Positions 54,072-63,037 of a DNA stretch of 64,000 nt are shown here, piece after piece. This DNA comes from Salinarimonas sp. GTDB taxonomy: Bacteria > Pseudomonadota > Alphaproteobacteria > Rhizobiales > Beijerinckiaceae. The stretch's first letter is position 1; each line of letters starts with the position of its first letter. Both the position numbers and the translations under genes were made by a program. The notes below the pieces were generated by a model. That model saw only the letters and a program-made list of their open reading frames with translations. It searched no databases and was not told the DNA's origin. The DNA lies in assembly GCF_040111675.1 (NCBI RefSeq), contig NZ_CP157794.1, forward strand, positions 3,431,501 to 3,495,500, written 5' to 3'.

Positions 54072-55049
54072 CTACCAACGGATGAGAGCAGATCCCCAGG
54101 TGAAGCCCCCGCCGATCGCCTCCAGCATGACGAGCTCGCCCTGCTTGATGCGCCCGTCCTTCACCGCGGCGTCGAGCGCGAGCGGAATCGAGGCGGCCGA
54201 CGTGTTGCCGTGGCGGTCGACCGTGATCACCACCTTCTCCCGCGCGATGCCGAGCTTGTCGGCGGACGCGTCGATGATGCGCTTGTTGGCCTGATGGGGC
54301 ACGAACCAGTCGAGCTCCTCCGCGGTCGTGCCGGTCGCCTCGAAGGCCGCCTCCACCACGTCGGTCACCATGCCGACGGCGAAGCGGAAGACCTCGCGGC
54401 CCTCCATGCGCAGATGGCCGGTGGTCTTGGTCGAGCCCGGCCCGCCGGAGACGTAGAGCTTCTCCTTGTAGCGGCCGTCGGAGCGCAGCTGCGTCGTCAG
54501 CACGCCGCGATCGGCGCTCGTGCCCGCGCCCTCCTGCGCCTCGAGCACGATCGCGCCGGCGCCGTCGCCGAAGAGCACGCAGGTGGTCCGGTCCGACCAA
54601 TCGAGAATGCGCGAGAAGGTCTCCGCGCCCACGACCAGCGCGCGCCGGGCCGAACCCGTCGACAGGAACTTGTCCGCGATCGAGACGGCGTAGACGAAGC
54701 CCGTGCACACCGCCTGCACGTCGAAGGCCGCGCCGTGATGCATGCCGAGCCCGGCCTGGATCATGGTCGCCGTCGAGGGAAAGGTGTGATCGGGCGTCGA
54801 GGTGGCGCAGACGATGAGATCGATGTCGTCCGCCGTCATCCCCGCATCCGCGAGAGCCGCCTTCGCGGCGGCGATGCCCAGCACCGAGGTCGTCTCGTCC
54901 TCGGCGGCGATATGGCGCTGGCGGATGCCGGTGCGCTGGACGATCCACTCGTCCGTCGTCTCGACCACGCCTTCGAGCTCGGCGTTCGGCACCATCTTCG
55001 GGGGAAGGTAGGAGCCGCAGCCCCTCACGACGGAACGCAGCTTCGTCAC
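54072..55049 (-). CDS. fabH: Beta-ketoacyl-ACP synthase III FabH
   Basis: A 325-aa condensing enzyme that starts fatty acid synthesis by joining acetyl-CoA and malonyl-ACP. The catalytic triad is visible: C115 ([11 protein letters not shown]), H252 ([11 protein letters not shown]) and N282 ([10 protein letters not shown]). The GTG at 55049 is the start that gives the usual N-terminus ([20 protein letters not shown]). It lies 10 bases after the plsX stop, so the two are co-transcribed and phospholipid and fatty acid supply are linked. Confidence 0.97.
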   Translation of the reverse strand: MTKLRSVVRGCGSYLPPKMVPNAELEGVVETTDEWIVQRTGIRQRHIAAEDETTSVLGIAAAKAALADAGMTADDIDLIVCATSTPDHTFPSTATMIQAGLGMHHGAAFDVQAVCTGFVYAVSIADKFLSTGSARRALVVGAETFSRILDWSDRTTCVLFGDGAGAIVLEAQEGAGTSADRGVLTTQLRSDGRYKEKLYVSGGPGSTKTTGHLRMEGREVFRFAVGMVTDVVEAAFEATGTTAEELDWFVPHQANKRIIDASADKLGIAREKVVITVDRHGNTSAASIPLALDAAVKDGRIKQGELVMLEAIGGGFTWGSALIRW

Positions 55050-55059
55050 GATCTCATCC

Positions 55060-56094
55060 TCACGCCGACGGAACCGCCGGCGTCTGGTCTAGCATGTCCC
55101 TGATGGTGCGCATCAGGTCGAAATGGGCCATGTCGTAAGCGATGTCGATCGCCGCGGCCACGGCCTTGGCGTCGGCGCCGCCATGGCTCTTGATCACGAC
55201 GCCCTCGAGCCCGAGGAAGACGCCGCCGTTGGACCGGCTCGGGTCCATCTTCGCCTTGAGCGCGTCGAAGGCGCTCCTCGCGAAGAGATAACCGATCTTC
55301 GCCATCAGGGTTCGGCTCATCGCGCCGCGCAGGTATTCGCCGAGCTGCTTGGCCGTGCCCTCGGCGGTCTTGAGCGCGATGTTGCCGGTGAAGCCCTCGG
55401 TGACGACGACGTCCACCGTGCCCTTGCCGATGTCGTCGCCCTCGACGAAGCCGTGGTAGGCCATGCCCGGGAAGTCCGCCTCCCGCAGCATGCGCGAGGC
55501 CTCCTTCACGGCCTCGATGCCCTTGATCTCCTCGCGGCCCACGTTGAGCAGGCCCACCACCGGGCGCTCCACGTCGAAGACGATGCGCGCCATGGCCGCG
55601 CCGAGCACCGCGAGATTGACGTAGTGGCTCGCGTCCGCGCCGATCGAGGCGCCGACGTCGAGCACGATGGATTCGCCCTTCACGGTCGGCCAGATCGCGG
55701 CGATGGCCGGACGGTCCACCTGCGGCATGGTCTTGAGGCAGAACATCGCCATCGCCATCAGGGCGCCGGTATTGCCGGCCGAGACGCAGGCCTGGGCGTC
55801 GCCGTCGCGCACCGCCTGGAGCGCGAGCCACATGGAGGACTTGTAGCGACCGACCCGAAGCGCCTGGCTCGGCTTGTCGTCCATCTTCACCGAGACCGCG
55901 GCGTGGCGCAGCTCGGTCGCGTCCTTCAGCTTGGGATGGGCATCGAGAATAGGCCCGACCTGCGCCTCGTCGCCGACCATGACGAAGCGCATGTCCGGGT
56001 GCCGCTCCAGCGCGAGCGCGGCGCCGGGCACCACCACGGACGGGCCGTGGTCGCCGCCCATGGCGTCGAGCGAGATCCGGATCGTCTTGGTCAT
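55060..56094 (-). CDS. plsX: Phosphate acyltransferase PlsX
   Basis: A 344-aa enzyme converting acyl-ACP to acyl-phosphate for phosphatidic acid synthesis. Signatures are [20 protein letters not shown] at the N-terminus, [20 protein letters not shown], the [20 protein letters not shown] segment and [16 protein letters not shown] near the C-terminus. Length is standard. First gene of the plsX-fabH-ihfA-merR cluster; its upstream neighbour is a ParDE module instead of the usual DUF177/bamE-type genes. Confidence 0.97.
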   Translation of the reverse strand: MTKTIRISLDAMGGDHGPSVVVPGAALALERHPDMRFVMVGDEAQVGPILDAHPKLKDATELRHAAVSVKMDDKPSQALRVGRYKSSMWLALQAVRDGDAQACVSAGNTGALMAMAMFCLKTMPQVDRPAIAAIWPTVKGESIVLDVGASIGADASHYVNLAVLGAAMARIVFDVERPVVGLLNVGREEIKGIEAVKEASRMLREADFPGMAYHGFVEGDDIGKGTVDVVVTEGFTGNIALKTAEGTAKQLGEYLRGAMSRTLMAKIGYLFARSAFDALKAKMDPSRSNGGVFLGLEGVVIKSHGGADAKAVAAAIDIAYDMAHFDLMRTIRDMLDQTPAVPSA

Positions 56095-56202
56095 CGCGGC
56101 GTCGTGGCTTTCCTGGTTGCGTCGGAGGGCGAAAAGAGCCCGGAACATAGCGACCCGTTCGCCCGCCGCAACCGAAATCTCCTTGCGGGCGCGAGGACCG
56201 GG

Positions 56203-56541
56203 TCACCCGCTTGACAGATCGCCGTACGGCCGTTCGATGACGCGATCCTGCCAGTCTGCCCCGCCGTAGGAGATGTGGTGGATGAAAACCTCGCGTCGCT
56301 CGTCGAGGACGGTGAACACGATCACGCCCTCGTTCGAAGCCGGAATCGCGCGCAGGCCGGGCATCACCTCCGATCGGATCGATCCACGGTGCGGAACATG
56401 CCGGAGCCCCCGCGCGACTTTCCGCAGTTCCTCCACGATGCGAAACGCGGAATTCGGACCGGCATAATCGAGAAGCCGCAAGGCGATACCGCTCAGATCC
56501 TCCGCGACCTTCTCGTGGTACCGCACGCGATACGACTTCAC
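56203..56541 (-). CDS. parE: ParE/RelE-family toxin
   Basis: A 112-aa toxin of the RelE/ParE fold. It begins KSYRVRYHEKVAEDLSGIAL, has the central RKVARGLRHVPHRGSIRSEV segment, and strands IPASNEGVIVFTVLDERREV FIHHISYGG typical of ParE. ParE members poison DNA gyrase, RelE members cut mRNA. The partner antitoxin looks like ParD, so ParE is preferred. It starts at GTG 56541, overlapping the antitoxin stop by four bases. Inserted between tgt and plsX. Confidence 0.85.
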   Translation of the reverse strand: MKSYRVRYHEKVAEDLSGIALRLLDYAGPNSAFRIVEELRKVARGLRHVPHRGSIRSEVMPGLRAIPASNEGVIVFTVLDERREVFIHHISYGGADWQDRVIERPYGDLSSG

Positions 56542-56804
56542 TTCCGCGCAGCCTCGATCGCTGCAAAGGCCGGTCCGAAGACGTCTTCCTCGTCTACGTA
56601 CTCGTCGAGCGGGGTCGCCGCCCGCTCCCGGATGAGCTCCGCATAGGCGGAGAGCCTGAGCCGACGCTCCTCCTCGGCACGCATCATCTCCTCGATCGCG
56701 GCCGCAACGCCGGCGCTCGCCGTCGCGAAAACACCGTTCTCGACCTGCTCCATCAGGAATCGATGGTGGCGCTCGGTAAAGCTCAACGTCGTCTTGACGG
56801 TCAT
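56538..56804 (-). CDS. parD: ParD-family antitoxin
   Basis: An 88-aa antitoxin with a ribbon-helix-helix N-terminus (TVKTTLSFTERHHRFLMEQV followed by ENGVFATASAGVAAAIEEMM) and a charged C-terminus that would bind the toxin. The ATG at 56804 has GGAG six bases upstream. Earlier starts at 56816 and 56840 would run into the operator palindrome. It is coupled to parE and presumably represses the pair through the upstream palindrome. Confidence 0.85.
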   Translation of the reverse strand: MTVKTTLSFTERHHRFLMEQVENGVFATASAGVAAAIEEMMRAEEERRLRLSAYAELIRERAATPLDEYVDEEDVFGPAFAAIEAARK

Positions 56805-56817
56805 CTCGCACTCCATC

Positions 56818-56836
56818 GGTATGATCATGTCATACC
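56818..56836. promoter_or_regulatory. Operator of parDE
   Basis: Perfect 7-base arms GGTATGA and TCATACC separated by TCATG, 13 bases before the parD start. Size and position fit a ribbon-helix-helix antitoxin site. Confidence 0.7.
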
Positions 56837-56870
56837 GCACCGCCCCGCGCGCGGCAAGCGACCGTGCGAC

Positions 56871-58034
56871 CTACTCCACCGCCCCGCCGTCCCCGACCGG
56901 CTCCGCCCCATCGTCCGCCGCCCCCTTCGCCCAGCCCTCCTTGGTCTCGGCGACGAAATCCTCCAGCCGCTTCTCGCGGATGGCCCGGCGCAGCCCGGCC
57001 ATCAGGTCCTGGTAGTAGGCGAGATTGTTCCAGGTGAGCAGCATCATCGCGAGAATCTCGTTCGAGCGCACGAGATGGTGCAGGTAGGCCCGTGAATAGG
57101 CGGTCGCCGCCTCGCATTTCGAGCCGGGATCGAGCGGACGCGGGTCCTCGGCGTACTTGGCGTTCTTCAGGTTGAGGCGGCCCGCGCGGGTGAAGGCCAT
57201 CCCGTGGCGGCCGGCGCGGGTGGGCATCACGCAGTCGAACATGTCGACGCCCCGGCGCACGGCCTCGACGATGTCGTCGGGCGTGCCGACCCCCATCAGG
57301 TAGCGCGGCTTCGCCGCGGGCAGGTGCGGCTCCACCGTCTCGATCATCGCCAGCATGACGTCCTGCGGCTCGCCGACCGCGAGGCCGCCGATGGCGTAGC
57401 CCTTCAGGTCGAGCTGCACGAGCTCCTTCGCGCTCTCGACGCGAAGCGCCTCGTTCGCCCCGCCCTGGACGATGCCGAACATCGCCCGGCCCGGCTGCTC
57501 GCCGAAGGCGATCCGGCAGCGCTCGGCCCAGCGCAGGGAGAGGCGCATCGCCTTCTCGACGGCCTCGTCGGTGTTGGGCAGCTTCACGCACTCGTCGAGC
57601 TGCATCTGGATGTCGGAGCCGAGCAGGCCCTGGATCTCGATCGAGCGCTCCGGGGTCAGCCGGTGGGTCGATCCGTCGATGTGGGACTGGAAGGTGACGC
57701 CGTCCTGGTCGAGCTTGCGCAGCCCCGCGAGCGACATGACCTGGAAGCCGCCGGAATCGGTGAGGATCGGGTACGGCCAGTTCATGAAGGCATGCAGCCC
57801 GCCGAGCTTGGCGATACGCTCGGCGGTTGGGCGCAGCATCAGGTGATAGGTGTTGCCGAGCACGACGTCGGCGCCGAGCGCCTTCACCTGGTCGGGATAC
57901 ATCGCCTTCACGGTCGCGGCCGTTCCCACCGGCATGAAGGCCGGCGTGCGGATCACGCCGCGGGGCATGCGCACCTCGCCGGAGCGCGCGGCGCCGTCCT
58001 GGGCGGCGACGGTGAAGAGGAATTCCTCGCTCAT
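56871..58034 (-). CDS. tgt: Queuine/preQ1 tRNA-guanine transglycosylase
   Basis: A 387-aa enzyme exchanging G34 of GUN-anticodon tRNAs for preQ1. Active-site segments are [20 protein letters not shown] (general base region), VQGG and [20 protein letters not shown] (nucleophile Asp). The C-terminal zinc site is atypical: where E. coli and Zymomonas Tgt have CxCxxC, this protein reads [17 protein letters not shown], keeping one cysteine and the histidine. The ~20-residue C-terminal tail is Ala/Gly/Asp-rich. The start overlaps the stop of orf197 (ATGA), so it is the last gene of the queA-orf193-orf197-tgt operon. Confidence 0.95.
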   Translation of the reverse strand: MSEEFLFTVAAQDGAARSGEVRMPRGVIRTPAFMPVGTAATVKAMYPDQVKALGADVVLGNTYHLMLRPTAERIAKLGGLHAFMNWPYPILTDSGGFQVMSLAGLRKLDQDGVTFQSHIDGSTHRLTPERSIEIQGLLGSDIQMQLDECVKLPNTDEAVEKAMRLSLRWAERCRIAFGEQPGRAMFGIVQGGANEALRVESAKELVQLDLKGYAIGGLAVGEPQDVMLAMIETVEPHLPAAKPRYLMGVGTPDDIVEAVRRGVDMFDCVMPTRAGRHGMAFTRAGRLNLKNAKYAEDPRPLDPGSKCEAATAYSRAYLHHLVRSNEILAMMLLTWNNLAYYQDLMAGLRRAIREKRLEDFVAETKEGWAKGAADDGAEPVGDGGAVE

Positions 58035-58624
58035 GGCTGTCCTTTCGCCGTAGCGCGGCCGATGGCCGTCCGGCAGAGATGCGCCGGCAGGCGCGTCATC
58101 ACGAAGATCGCGACCGGCAGGGCGGCCTCGGCCTCGCGCTCGAGGCGCCGCTCCCAGGCCTCGGTCCCGTCCTCCCGCGTCCGCGCCGGGACCGATGCGG
58201 CGATGTCCGCGCCGAGACTGCGCCGCGCCGCCACGATGCCGCGCAGCTTCGGCTGCAGAAAGCCGATCGGCGTATCGAGCTCGCGCAGGCGCTCGACCTT
58301 CTCCTCGAGCGAGCCGCGCCAGCGCCGCCCCACGACCCGGTGCATCAGCGTGAGATGGCGCTCGATCACGCTGCTGGCGAGGAGCACGCAGCTCATGTGC
58401 CGGCCCGACACGTAGGCCGAGACGAGCTCGCGATAGGCGGTGAGGTCGTAGGCGCCGAGCCCCGGCGGCGGCGGACCGATATGGCGCGCGACCCAGTCGG
58501 CGCGGCGCAGCACCGCCGCGTCGTCGCTCGCGTGGGAGACGAGCGCGTAGTCGAGATCGACGTCGCGGGGCGGCGGCGGCGCGGCGGGATGGCCGAAGAG
58601 GTCGGGCACAGCTTCAGCCGTCAT
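58031..58624 (-). CDS. Unknown protein (orf197), paralogue of orf193, within queA-tgt operon
   Basis: A 197-aa protein of unknown function. The N-terminal motif DLFGHP (residues 8-13) and the helical core match the 193-aa neighbour: [20 protein letters not shown] against ELIDCFILRQYVSCIILADS, and [12 protein letters not shown] against IDTPISPLLPKI. The R-x4-H motif of orf193 corresponds here to R135-SLGA-D140, so the histidine is lost. Base composition is as GC-rich as the host. Its stop overlaps the tgt start by four bases, so they are coupled. It may be a domesticated or inactive copy. Confidence 0.8.
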   Translation of the reverse strand: MTAEAVPDLFGHPAAPPPPRDVDLDYALVSHASDDAAVLRRADWVARHIGPPPPGLGAYDLTAYRELVSAYVSGRHMSCVLLASSVIERHLTLMHRVVGRRWRGSLEEKVERLRELDTPIGFLQPKLRGIVAARRSLGADIAASVPARTREDGTEAWERRLEREAEAALPVAIFVMTRLPAHLCRTAIGRATAKGQP

Positions 58625-58642
58625 AGAGGGCGTCTTGCAGCT

Positions 58643-59224
58643 TCACCGTTCACCTCCAAGCGCTTCGACCAGGGTCGCGAATTCCTTAGGAAGTCTGATC
58701 ATGACATTGTACGCCAGCGTCACGGCGTCTCGCGCATCTCGTTCCAGCAGGAGTGCGACGTGCGTACGCTCGGCAACAGATCTCCGGAAAAGCCGGTAGG
58801 GGTGAAGCGCATCCTTCTGGTGAGAGAAGTTCACCCTCACTTTGTGGAGGTGAGAAATTTTAGGGAGAAGTGGCGAAATTGGGGTGTCGATCTTCTCAAG
58901 CGCCTTAATGATCTGCCCAAATCCTCCATTCTTGCGCACACCCCGTCTGAGTAAAATGTTATGCAGATGCCGCTCAAGTATAGAGTCTGCCAAAATAATG
59001 CATGAAACATACTGCCTCAATATGAAGCAATCGATAAGCTCATGCAACATCAAGGCATCTTCTTCATCCGTCAATATTCCTTCGTAGCTTGGCACGTGCC
59101 GCATCAGCCACTCACATCGGGAAATGCGGCCCTCGCGATCCGCATCACAAAGGGCGACAACATACTCGCCTTCTTGTGAGACTTGATCCGCAACAGGATG
59201 GCCAAAGAGGTCTGTCTGGACCAT
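58643..59224 (-). CDS. Unknown protein (orf193) with HEPN-like R-x4-H motif, within queA-tgt operon
   Basis: A 193-aa predicted all-helical protein. N-terminus: [14 protein letters not shown]. The central helix YVSCIILADSILERHLHNIL resembles the packed helix of HEPN domains, and R130-VNFS-H135 fits the R-x4-6-H catalytic motif of HEPN ribonucleases. The DNA is visibly poorer in G/C than the flanking genes (for example around 58920-59090), which suggests recent transfer. The ATG overlaps the queA stop by one base, and orf197 follows after 18 bases. HEPN assignment is inference. The alternative is an unrelated helical protein. Confidence 0.78.
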   Translation of the reverse strand: MVQTDLFGHPVADQVSQEGEYVVALCDADREGRISRCEWLMRHVPSYEGILTDEEDALMLHELIDCFILRQYVSCIILADSILERHLHNILLRRGVRKNGGFGQIIKALEKIDTPISPLLPKISHLHKVRVNFSHQKDALHPYRLFRRSVAERTHVALLLERDARDAVTLAYNVMIRLPKEFATLVEALGGER

Positions 59225-60318
59225 CACCTTGCCCCGTAGTGGCCAGTCTCGCCCTCGGCGCGGAACAGCAGGCTCGAATCGCCGAAGGAATAGAAGCGGT
59301 AGCCGGTCTCGATGGCGTGGCGGTAGGCCGCGCGCATGGTGTCGAGGCCGGAGAAGGCGGAGACCAGCATCATCAGGGTGGAGCGCGGCAGGTGGAAGTT
59401 CGTCATCAGCACGTCGACCGCGCGGAAGCGGTAGCCCGGCGTGATGAAGATGTCGGTATCGCCCGAGAAGGGCGGGATGGTCCCGTCCTCGCGAACCGCG
59501 CTCTCGAGCAGGCGCAGCGAGGTCGTGCCGACCGCGACGACGCGCCCGCCCCGGGCCCGGGCGGCGTTCAGCGCCTGCGCCGTCTCGGCGGTGATCGTGC
59601 CCCACTCGGAATGCATGCGGTGCTCGGTCGTGTCCTGCGCCTTCACCGGCAGGAAGGTGCCCGCGCCGACGTGGAGGGTGACGAAACGCGTGTCGATCCC
59701 ACGCGCGGCGAGGCGGCGGAAGAGCGCGTCTGTGAAGTGGAGCCCGGCCGTGGGCGCGGCGACGGCCCCGGCCTCTCGGGCGTAGATCGTCTGGTAGTCC
59801 GCGAGGTCCCGCTCGTCGGCGGCGCGTCGGCCGGCGATGTAGGGCGGCAGCGGCATCTCGCCGATGCGGGCGACGGCGAGGTCGAGATCGGGGCCGGCGA
59901 GGGCGAAGTCGAGCGCGACCTCGCCGCCCTCCCCTTTCTCCGCGACGATCGCCTCGAGCATGCCGTACTCGGACGCCGCGTCGCCGAAGACCAGCGGATC
60001 GCCGACGACGAGCTTCTTCGCCGGACGGGCGAAGGCCCGCCAGCGCCGGCCGCCCTCGCGCTTGTGCAGCAGGATCTCGACCCCGGCCACCGCCTCGCCG
60101 CGCCGACGGCGGGCGTGGAGGCGCGCCGGGATGACCTTGGTGTCGTTGAGGACGAGGACGTCGCCGGGGCGCAGGATTTCGGGGAGGTCCCGCACGACGC
60201 GATCCTCCAGGCCCTCGCCGGGACGGACGACCAGGAGCCGCGCGGAGTCGCGCGGCTCGGCCGGGCGCAGGGCGATGCGATCGTCCGGCAGCTCGAAGTC
60301 GAATTCGTCGACGCGCAT
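59224..60318 (-). CDS. queA: S-adenosylmethionine:tRNA ribosyltransferase-isomerase QueA
   Basis: A 364-aa enzyme that turns preQ1-tRNA into epoxyqueuosine-tRNA using the ribosyl part of S-adenosylmethionine. Signatures are [19 protein letters not shown] at the N-terminus, [57 protein letters not shown] and [20 protein letters not shown]. Length is family-typical. It acts after Tgt in the pathway but is first in the operon. Its stop codon overlaps the orf193 start. Confidence 0.97.
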   Translation of the reverse strand: MRVDEFDFELPDDRIALRPAEPRDSARLLVVRPGEGLEDRVVRDLPEILRPGDVLVLNDTKVIPARLHARRRRGEAVAGVEILLHKREGGRRWRAFARPAKKLVVGDPLVFGDAASEYGMLEAIVAEKGEGGEVALDFALAGPDLDLAVARIGEMPLPPYIAGRRAADERDLADYQTIYAREAGAVAAPTAGLHFTDALFRRLAARGIDTRFVTLHVGAGTFLPVKAQDTTEHRMHSEWGTITAETAQALNAARARGGRVVAVGTTSLRLLESAVREDGTIPPFSGDTDIFITPGYRFRAVDVLMTNFHLPRSTLMMLVSAFSGLDTMRAAYRHAIETGYRFYSFGDSSLLFRAEGETGHYGAR

Positions 60319-60427
60319 GGCCCCTCCTCGACAGGCGGCGACTTGTGCCGCCGCACGCCCGCGCGGTCAAGCGCGGGCGTGGTCGAGGGCGGGCTTGGTC
60401 GCGCGCGGACGTCGCCCGGGTCGCACG

Positions 60428-61756
60428 TCAGGGCTTGAAGACGCCCTGCGTCGGCGCCGGGCTCGACGGACGGTCCCAGCGATAGGTCAGCGAGACGGAC
60501 ACGATGTCGATGGAGGGCTCGGCCACTGCGCGGTAGGTGACCGGGACCGCCGGATCGAAGGACGGATTGCCCGACGTCGCCGAGAGGTCGATCGGCGCGT
60601 CCTTCACGAAGAGATGCGAGTAGGAGGCGTCGATCCGAAGCTGCGGCGTGGCCTGGAAGCCGACACCAGCGGACACCCAGAGACGGTCGTTGTCGGAGAT
60701 GATGACGTTGCGCACACGATCGGAGACGGCCGACCACTCGTAGGCGAGGCCCGCACGAAGCGTCAGCCTGTCGTTCCAGGCGTACTCGGCGCCGGCGGCG
60801 ATGTAGATGCTGTCGTCGTACTCGAAGTTCAGCGTCGTCGCCGTGATCGGGGTGCCGGTGACGTTCACCGGGATGTTGTCGAAGACGCTCCAGTTCGTCC
60901 ACTCGCCGCCGAGGTGGACGGTCCAGCGATCGTTCAGGACCTGCGAGTAGCCGACCGTGATCGAATCCGGCAGGTGCAGGCGCGCGTTGATCGGCAGCGT
61001 CGGCTGGCCCGGCCGCGCGAGCGAGCCCTCGAGGTCGTGCTCGAAGGCCGAGCGATAGCCGACACCGATCGTCGCACCCTCCCAGGGGGTGAGCACGGCG
61101 CCGACGCGGAAGCCGACGGCGAGATCGTCGCCCTCCAGGATGACCGGCGGCGCGCCGGCCTGGACGCCGGAGGCGCGCTTGAGGGAGATGTCGAGATACT
61201 GGATCTGCACGGCGGCGCCGAGCGCCAGCCAGTCGTTGACGCGCCAGCCGATCGTCGGTGCGAAGTTGAGCGTCCGAACCGACGCGGAGCGGTTGTAGAC
61301 CTGCCCGAGATAGTCCTGGCTCTCCGGCTTCGAGGAAAGCCCGTAGGGCGCGCCCGTCGACCAGCCGAGGGTCAGGTCGCCGACCGTGAAGTTCGTGTAG
61401 GAGGCCGGAACGAAGGCGCCGTTGCCGCCGATGTTGCCCGTGCCGGCGACGACGCCGGGCAAGAGCGGCAGAGGCGCGAGCGTGACCGGATCCGTCACCT
61501 CGTACTCCGCCCGCGGCAGGATGTAGGTCGCGTTCAGCTGGCTGTTGCGACCCGGGAAGAGCGTGATCGTCGCCGGGTTCCACGCCATGGCGCCGAGCCC
61601 GATGCCGCCGGAGGCCGCGCCGGCGAACGCCATGCCGAGGCCCTGGGCGCTCTGGCCGGAGCGCAGCGAGAAGGAGCTCGCCTCGGCGGAGCCGGCCGCG
61701 CCCAGCGCGACGGCGGAGACGGAGGCGAGGACGAGGGCCTGTCGAAGGAAGGACAT
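60428..61756 (-). CDS. FadL/OmpP1-type outer membrane transporter
   Basis: A 442-aa outer-membrane beta-barrel of the FadL family, which takes up long-chain fatty acids or other hydrophobic compounds. The signal peptide is ~25 residues (MSFLRQALVLASVSAVALGA). The N-terminal plug motif is SFSLRSGQSAQGLGMAFAGA followed by the NPA sequence AMAWNPATITLFPG. Alternating strands follow, closing in VSVSLTYRWDRP and a C-terminal region. The ATG at 61756 was chosen over 61783 because it begins a normal signal peptide. Monocistronic. Confidence 0.92.
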   Translation of the reverse strand: MSFLRQALVLASVSAVALGAAGSAEASSFSLRSGQSAQGLGMAFAGAASGGIGLGAMAWNPATITLFPGRNSQLNATYILPRAEYEVTDPVTLAPLPLLPGVVAGTGNIGGNGAFVPASYTNFTVGDLTLGWSTGAPYGLSSKPESQDYLGQVYNRSASVRTLNFAPTIGWRVNDWLALGAAVQIQYLDISLKRASGVQAGAPPVILEGDDLAVGFRVGAVLTPWEGATIGVGYRSAFEHDLEGSLARPGQPTLPINARLHLPDSITVGYSQVLNDRWTVHLGGEWTNWSVFDNIPVNVTGTPITATTLNFEYDDSIYIAAGAEYAWNDRLTLRAGLAYEWSAVSDRVRNVIISDNDRLWVSAGVGFQATPQLRIDASYSHLFVKDAPIDLSATSGNPSFDPAVPVTYRAVAEPSIDIVSVSLTYRWDRPSSPAPTQGVFKP

Positions 61757-61991
61757 GGGCGTTTCCCGGATGTGTTCTGGCATGTCGATTCGTCGTTCAC
61801 ACGTGAACCATCTTTCCAGGACCGACGGCCGCTTGCAACCAAAAGGACCGAGTCGCGCTGCGACGGCAGCGGGCGCGGGGCGCGCCGCGGCCGCTGCCTC
61901 GCATGACGGGTTTTCTCATGTCCTGTAGAGGCTTGGTTCGGACCCTGTCCAAAAATTCCTGGACGCCTGCGGGCTTTGCTCGCGCATGCGA

Positions 61992-62040
61992 CCCCTCGAG
62001 GGGCAATACAATTTATACGTCTGTTGCGCGCCGGCAACAG
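61992..62040. promoter_or_regulatory. Two palindromes flanking an AT-rich element upstream of the FAH gene
   Basis: CCCCTCGAGGGG (61992-62003) and CTGTTGC-N6-GCAACAG (62021-62040) are both perfect. The AT-rich CAATACAATTTATAC between them is the only -10-like sequence in the 390-base fadL/FAH gap. They are probably operators of the FAH-family gene, whose start lies ~105 bases downstream; the regulator is unknown. Confidence 0.5.
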
Positions 62041-62144
62041 AACTGCGCTCCCCGCCAATCCGGCCCGCGCGTCCCCGCGCGGTTGCCAGCACGGCCCCGC
62101 ACGGCCACACTCGCGCGCGAAAGAACGAGCGGGAGGATGTCGGC

Positions 62145-62993
62145 ATGAAGCTGGTGCGGTACGGTTCGGCGGGCGAGGAGCGCCCTGGGCTCGTCGGTCC
62201 GGACGGGACGATAAGGGACTTGTCGGGAGAGATCGCGGACCTCTCCGGTCCGGCCCTGTCGCGGGCGAGCCTCGCCGCCATCGCCAAGCTCGATCCGGCG
62301 AGCCTGCCGAAAGCGCCCGAAGGCGTGCGGCTCGGCCCCTGCGTCGGCGACGTCGGGCACTTCATCGCGGTCGGCCTCAACTACGCCGATCACGCCGCGG
62401 AGACCGGCGCGCCGATCCCGGCCGAGCCGATCCTGTTCTCGAAGGCGCCGTCCTGCATCGTCGGCCCGAACGACGACGTGGTCCTGCCCAAGGGCTCGCA
62501 GAAGACCGACTGGGAGGTGGAGCTCGCGATCGTCGTCGGCGAGCGCGCGCACTACGTCGCCGCCAACGAGGCGCTCGACTACGTCGCCGGCTACTGCGTC
62601 TGCAACGACGTCTCCGAGCGCGAATTCCAGATGGAGCGCGGCGGGCAGTGGATGAAGGGCAAGAGCGCGCCCACCTTCGGCCCCCTGGGCCCGTGGCTCG
62701 TCACGCCCGACGAGGTCGGCGACGTGCAGGCGCTGTCGATGTTCCTCGACGTGAACGGCGAGCGCATGCAGACGGGCTCGACCACGACGATGATCTTCTC
62801 CTGCGCCCAGCTCGTCTCCTACATCTCCCACTTCATGGCGCTCGAGCCCGGCGACGTCATCACCACCGGCACGCCGCCCGGCGTCGGCCTCGGCATGAAG
62901 CCCCCGCGCTTCGTCAAGGACGGCGACGTGATGCGGCTCGGCATCGAGAAGCTCGGGCAGCAGCAGCAGCGCGTGCGCGCCTTCCCGGGCTGA
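62145..62993 (+). CDS. Fumarylacetoacetate hydrolase-family protein
   Basis: A 282-aa FAH-fold enzyme. The N-terminal domain is MKLVRYGSAGEERPGLVGPD. The metal site is formed by ligands in DWEVELAIVVGERAHYV (E-x-E pattern with DWE) and the later CNDVSERE. GDVITTGTPPGVGLGMKPPR is the family signature near the C-terminus. Family members hydrolyse or decarboxylate diketo acids, for example acylpyruvases, ureidoglycolate lyase or 2-keto-4-pentenoate hydratases. The exact substrate is not decidable. GGGAGG lies 7-8 bases before the ATG. Confidence 0.9.
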   Translation: MKLVRYGSAGEERPGLVGPDGTIRDLSGEIADLSGPALSRASLAAIAKLDPASLPKAPEGVRLGPCVGDVGHFIAVGLNYADHAAETGAPIPAEPILFSKAPSCIVGPNDDVVLPKGSQKTDWEVELAIVVGERAHYVAANEALDYVAGYCVCNDVSEREFQMERGGQWMKGKSAPTFGPLGPWLVTPDEVGDVQALSMFLDVNGERMQTGSTTTMIFSCAQLVSYISHFMALEPGDVITTGTPPGVGLGMKPPRFVKDGDVMRLGIEKLGQQQQRVRAFPG

Positions 62994-63037
62994 GACCCTG
63001 CGCGCCGCGCGGCGCGGGCGCCGAGGCCCGCGCCCGC

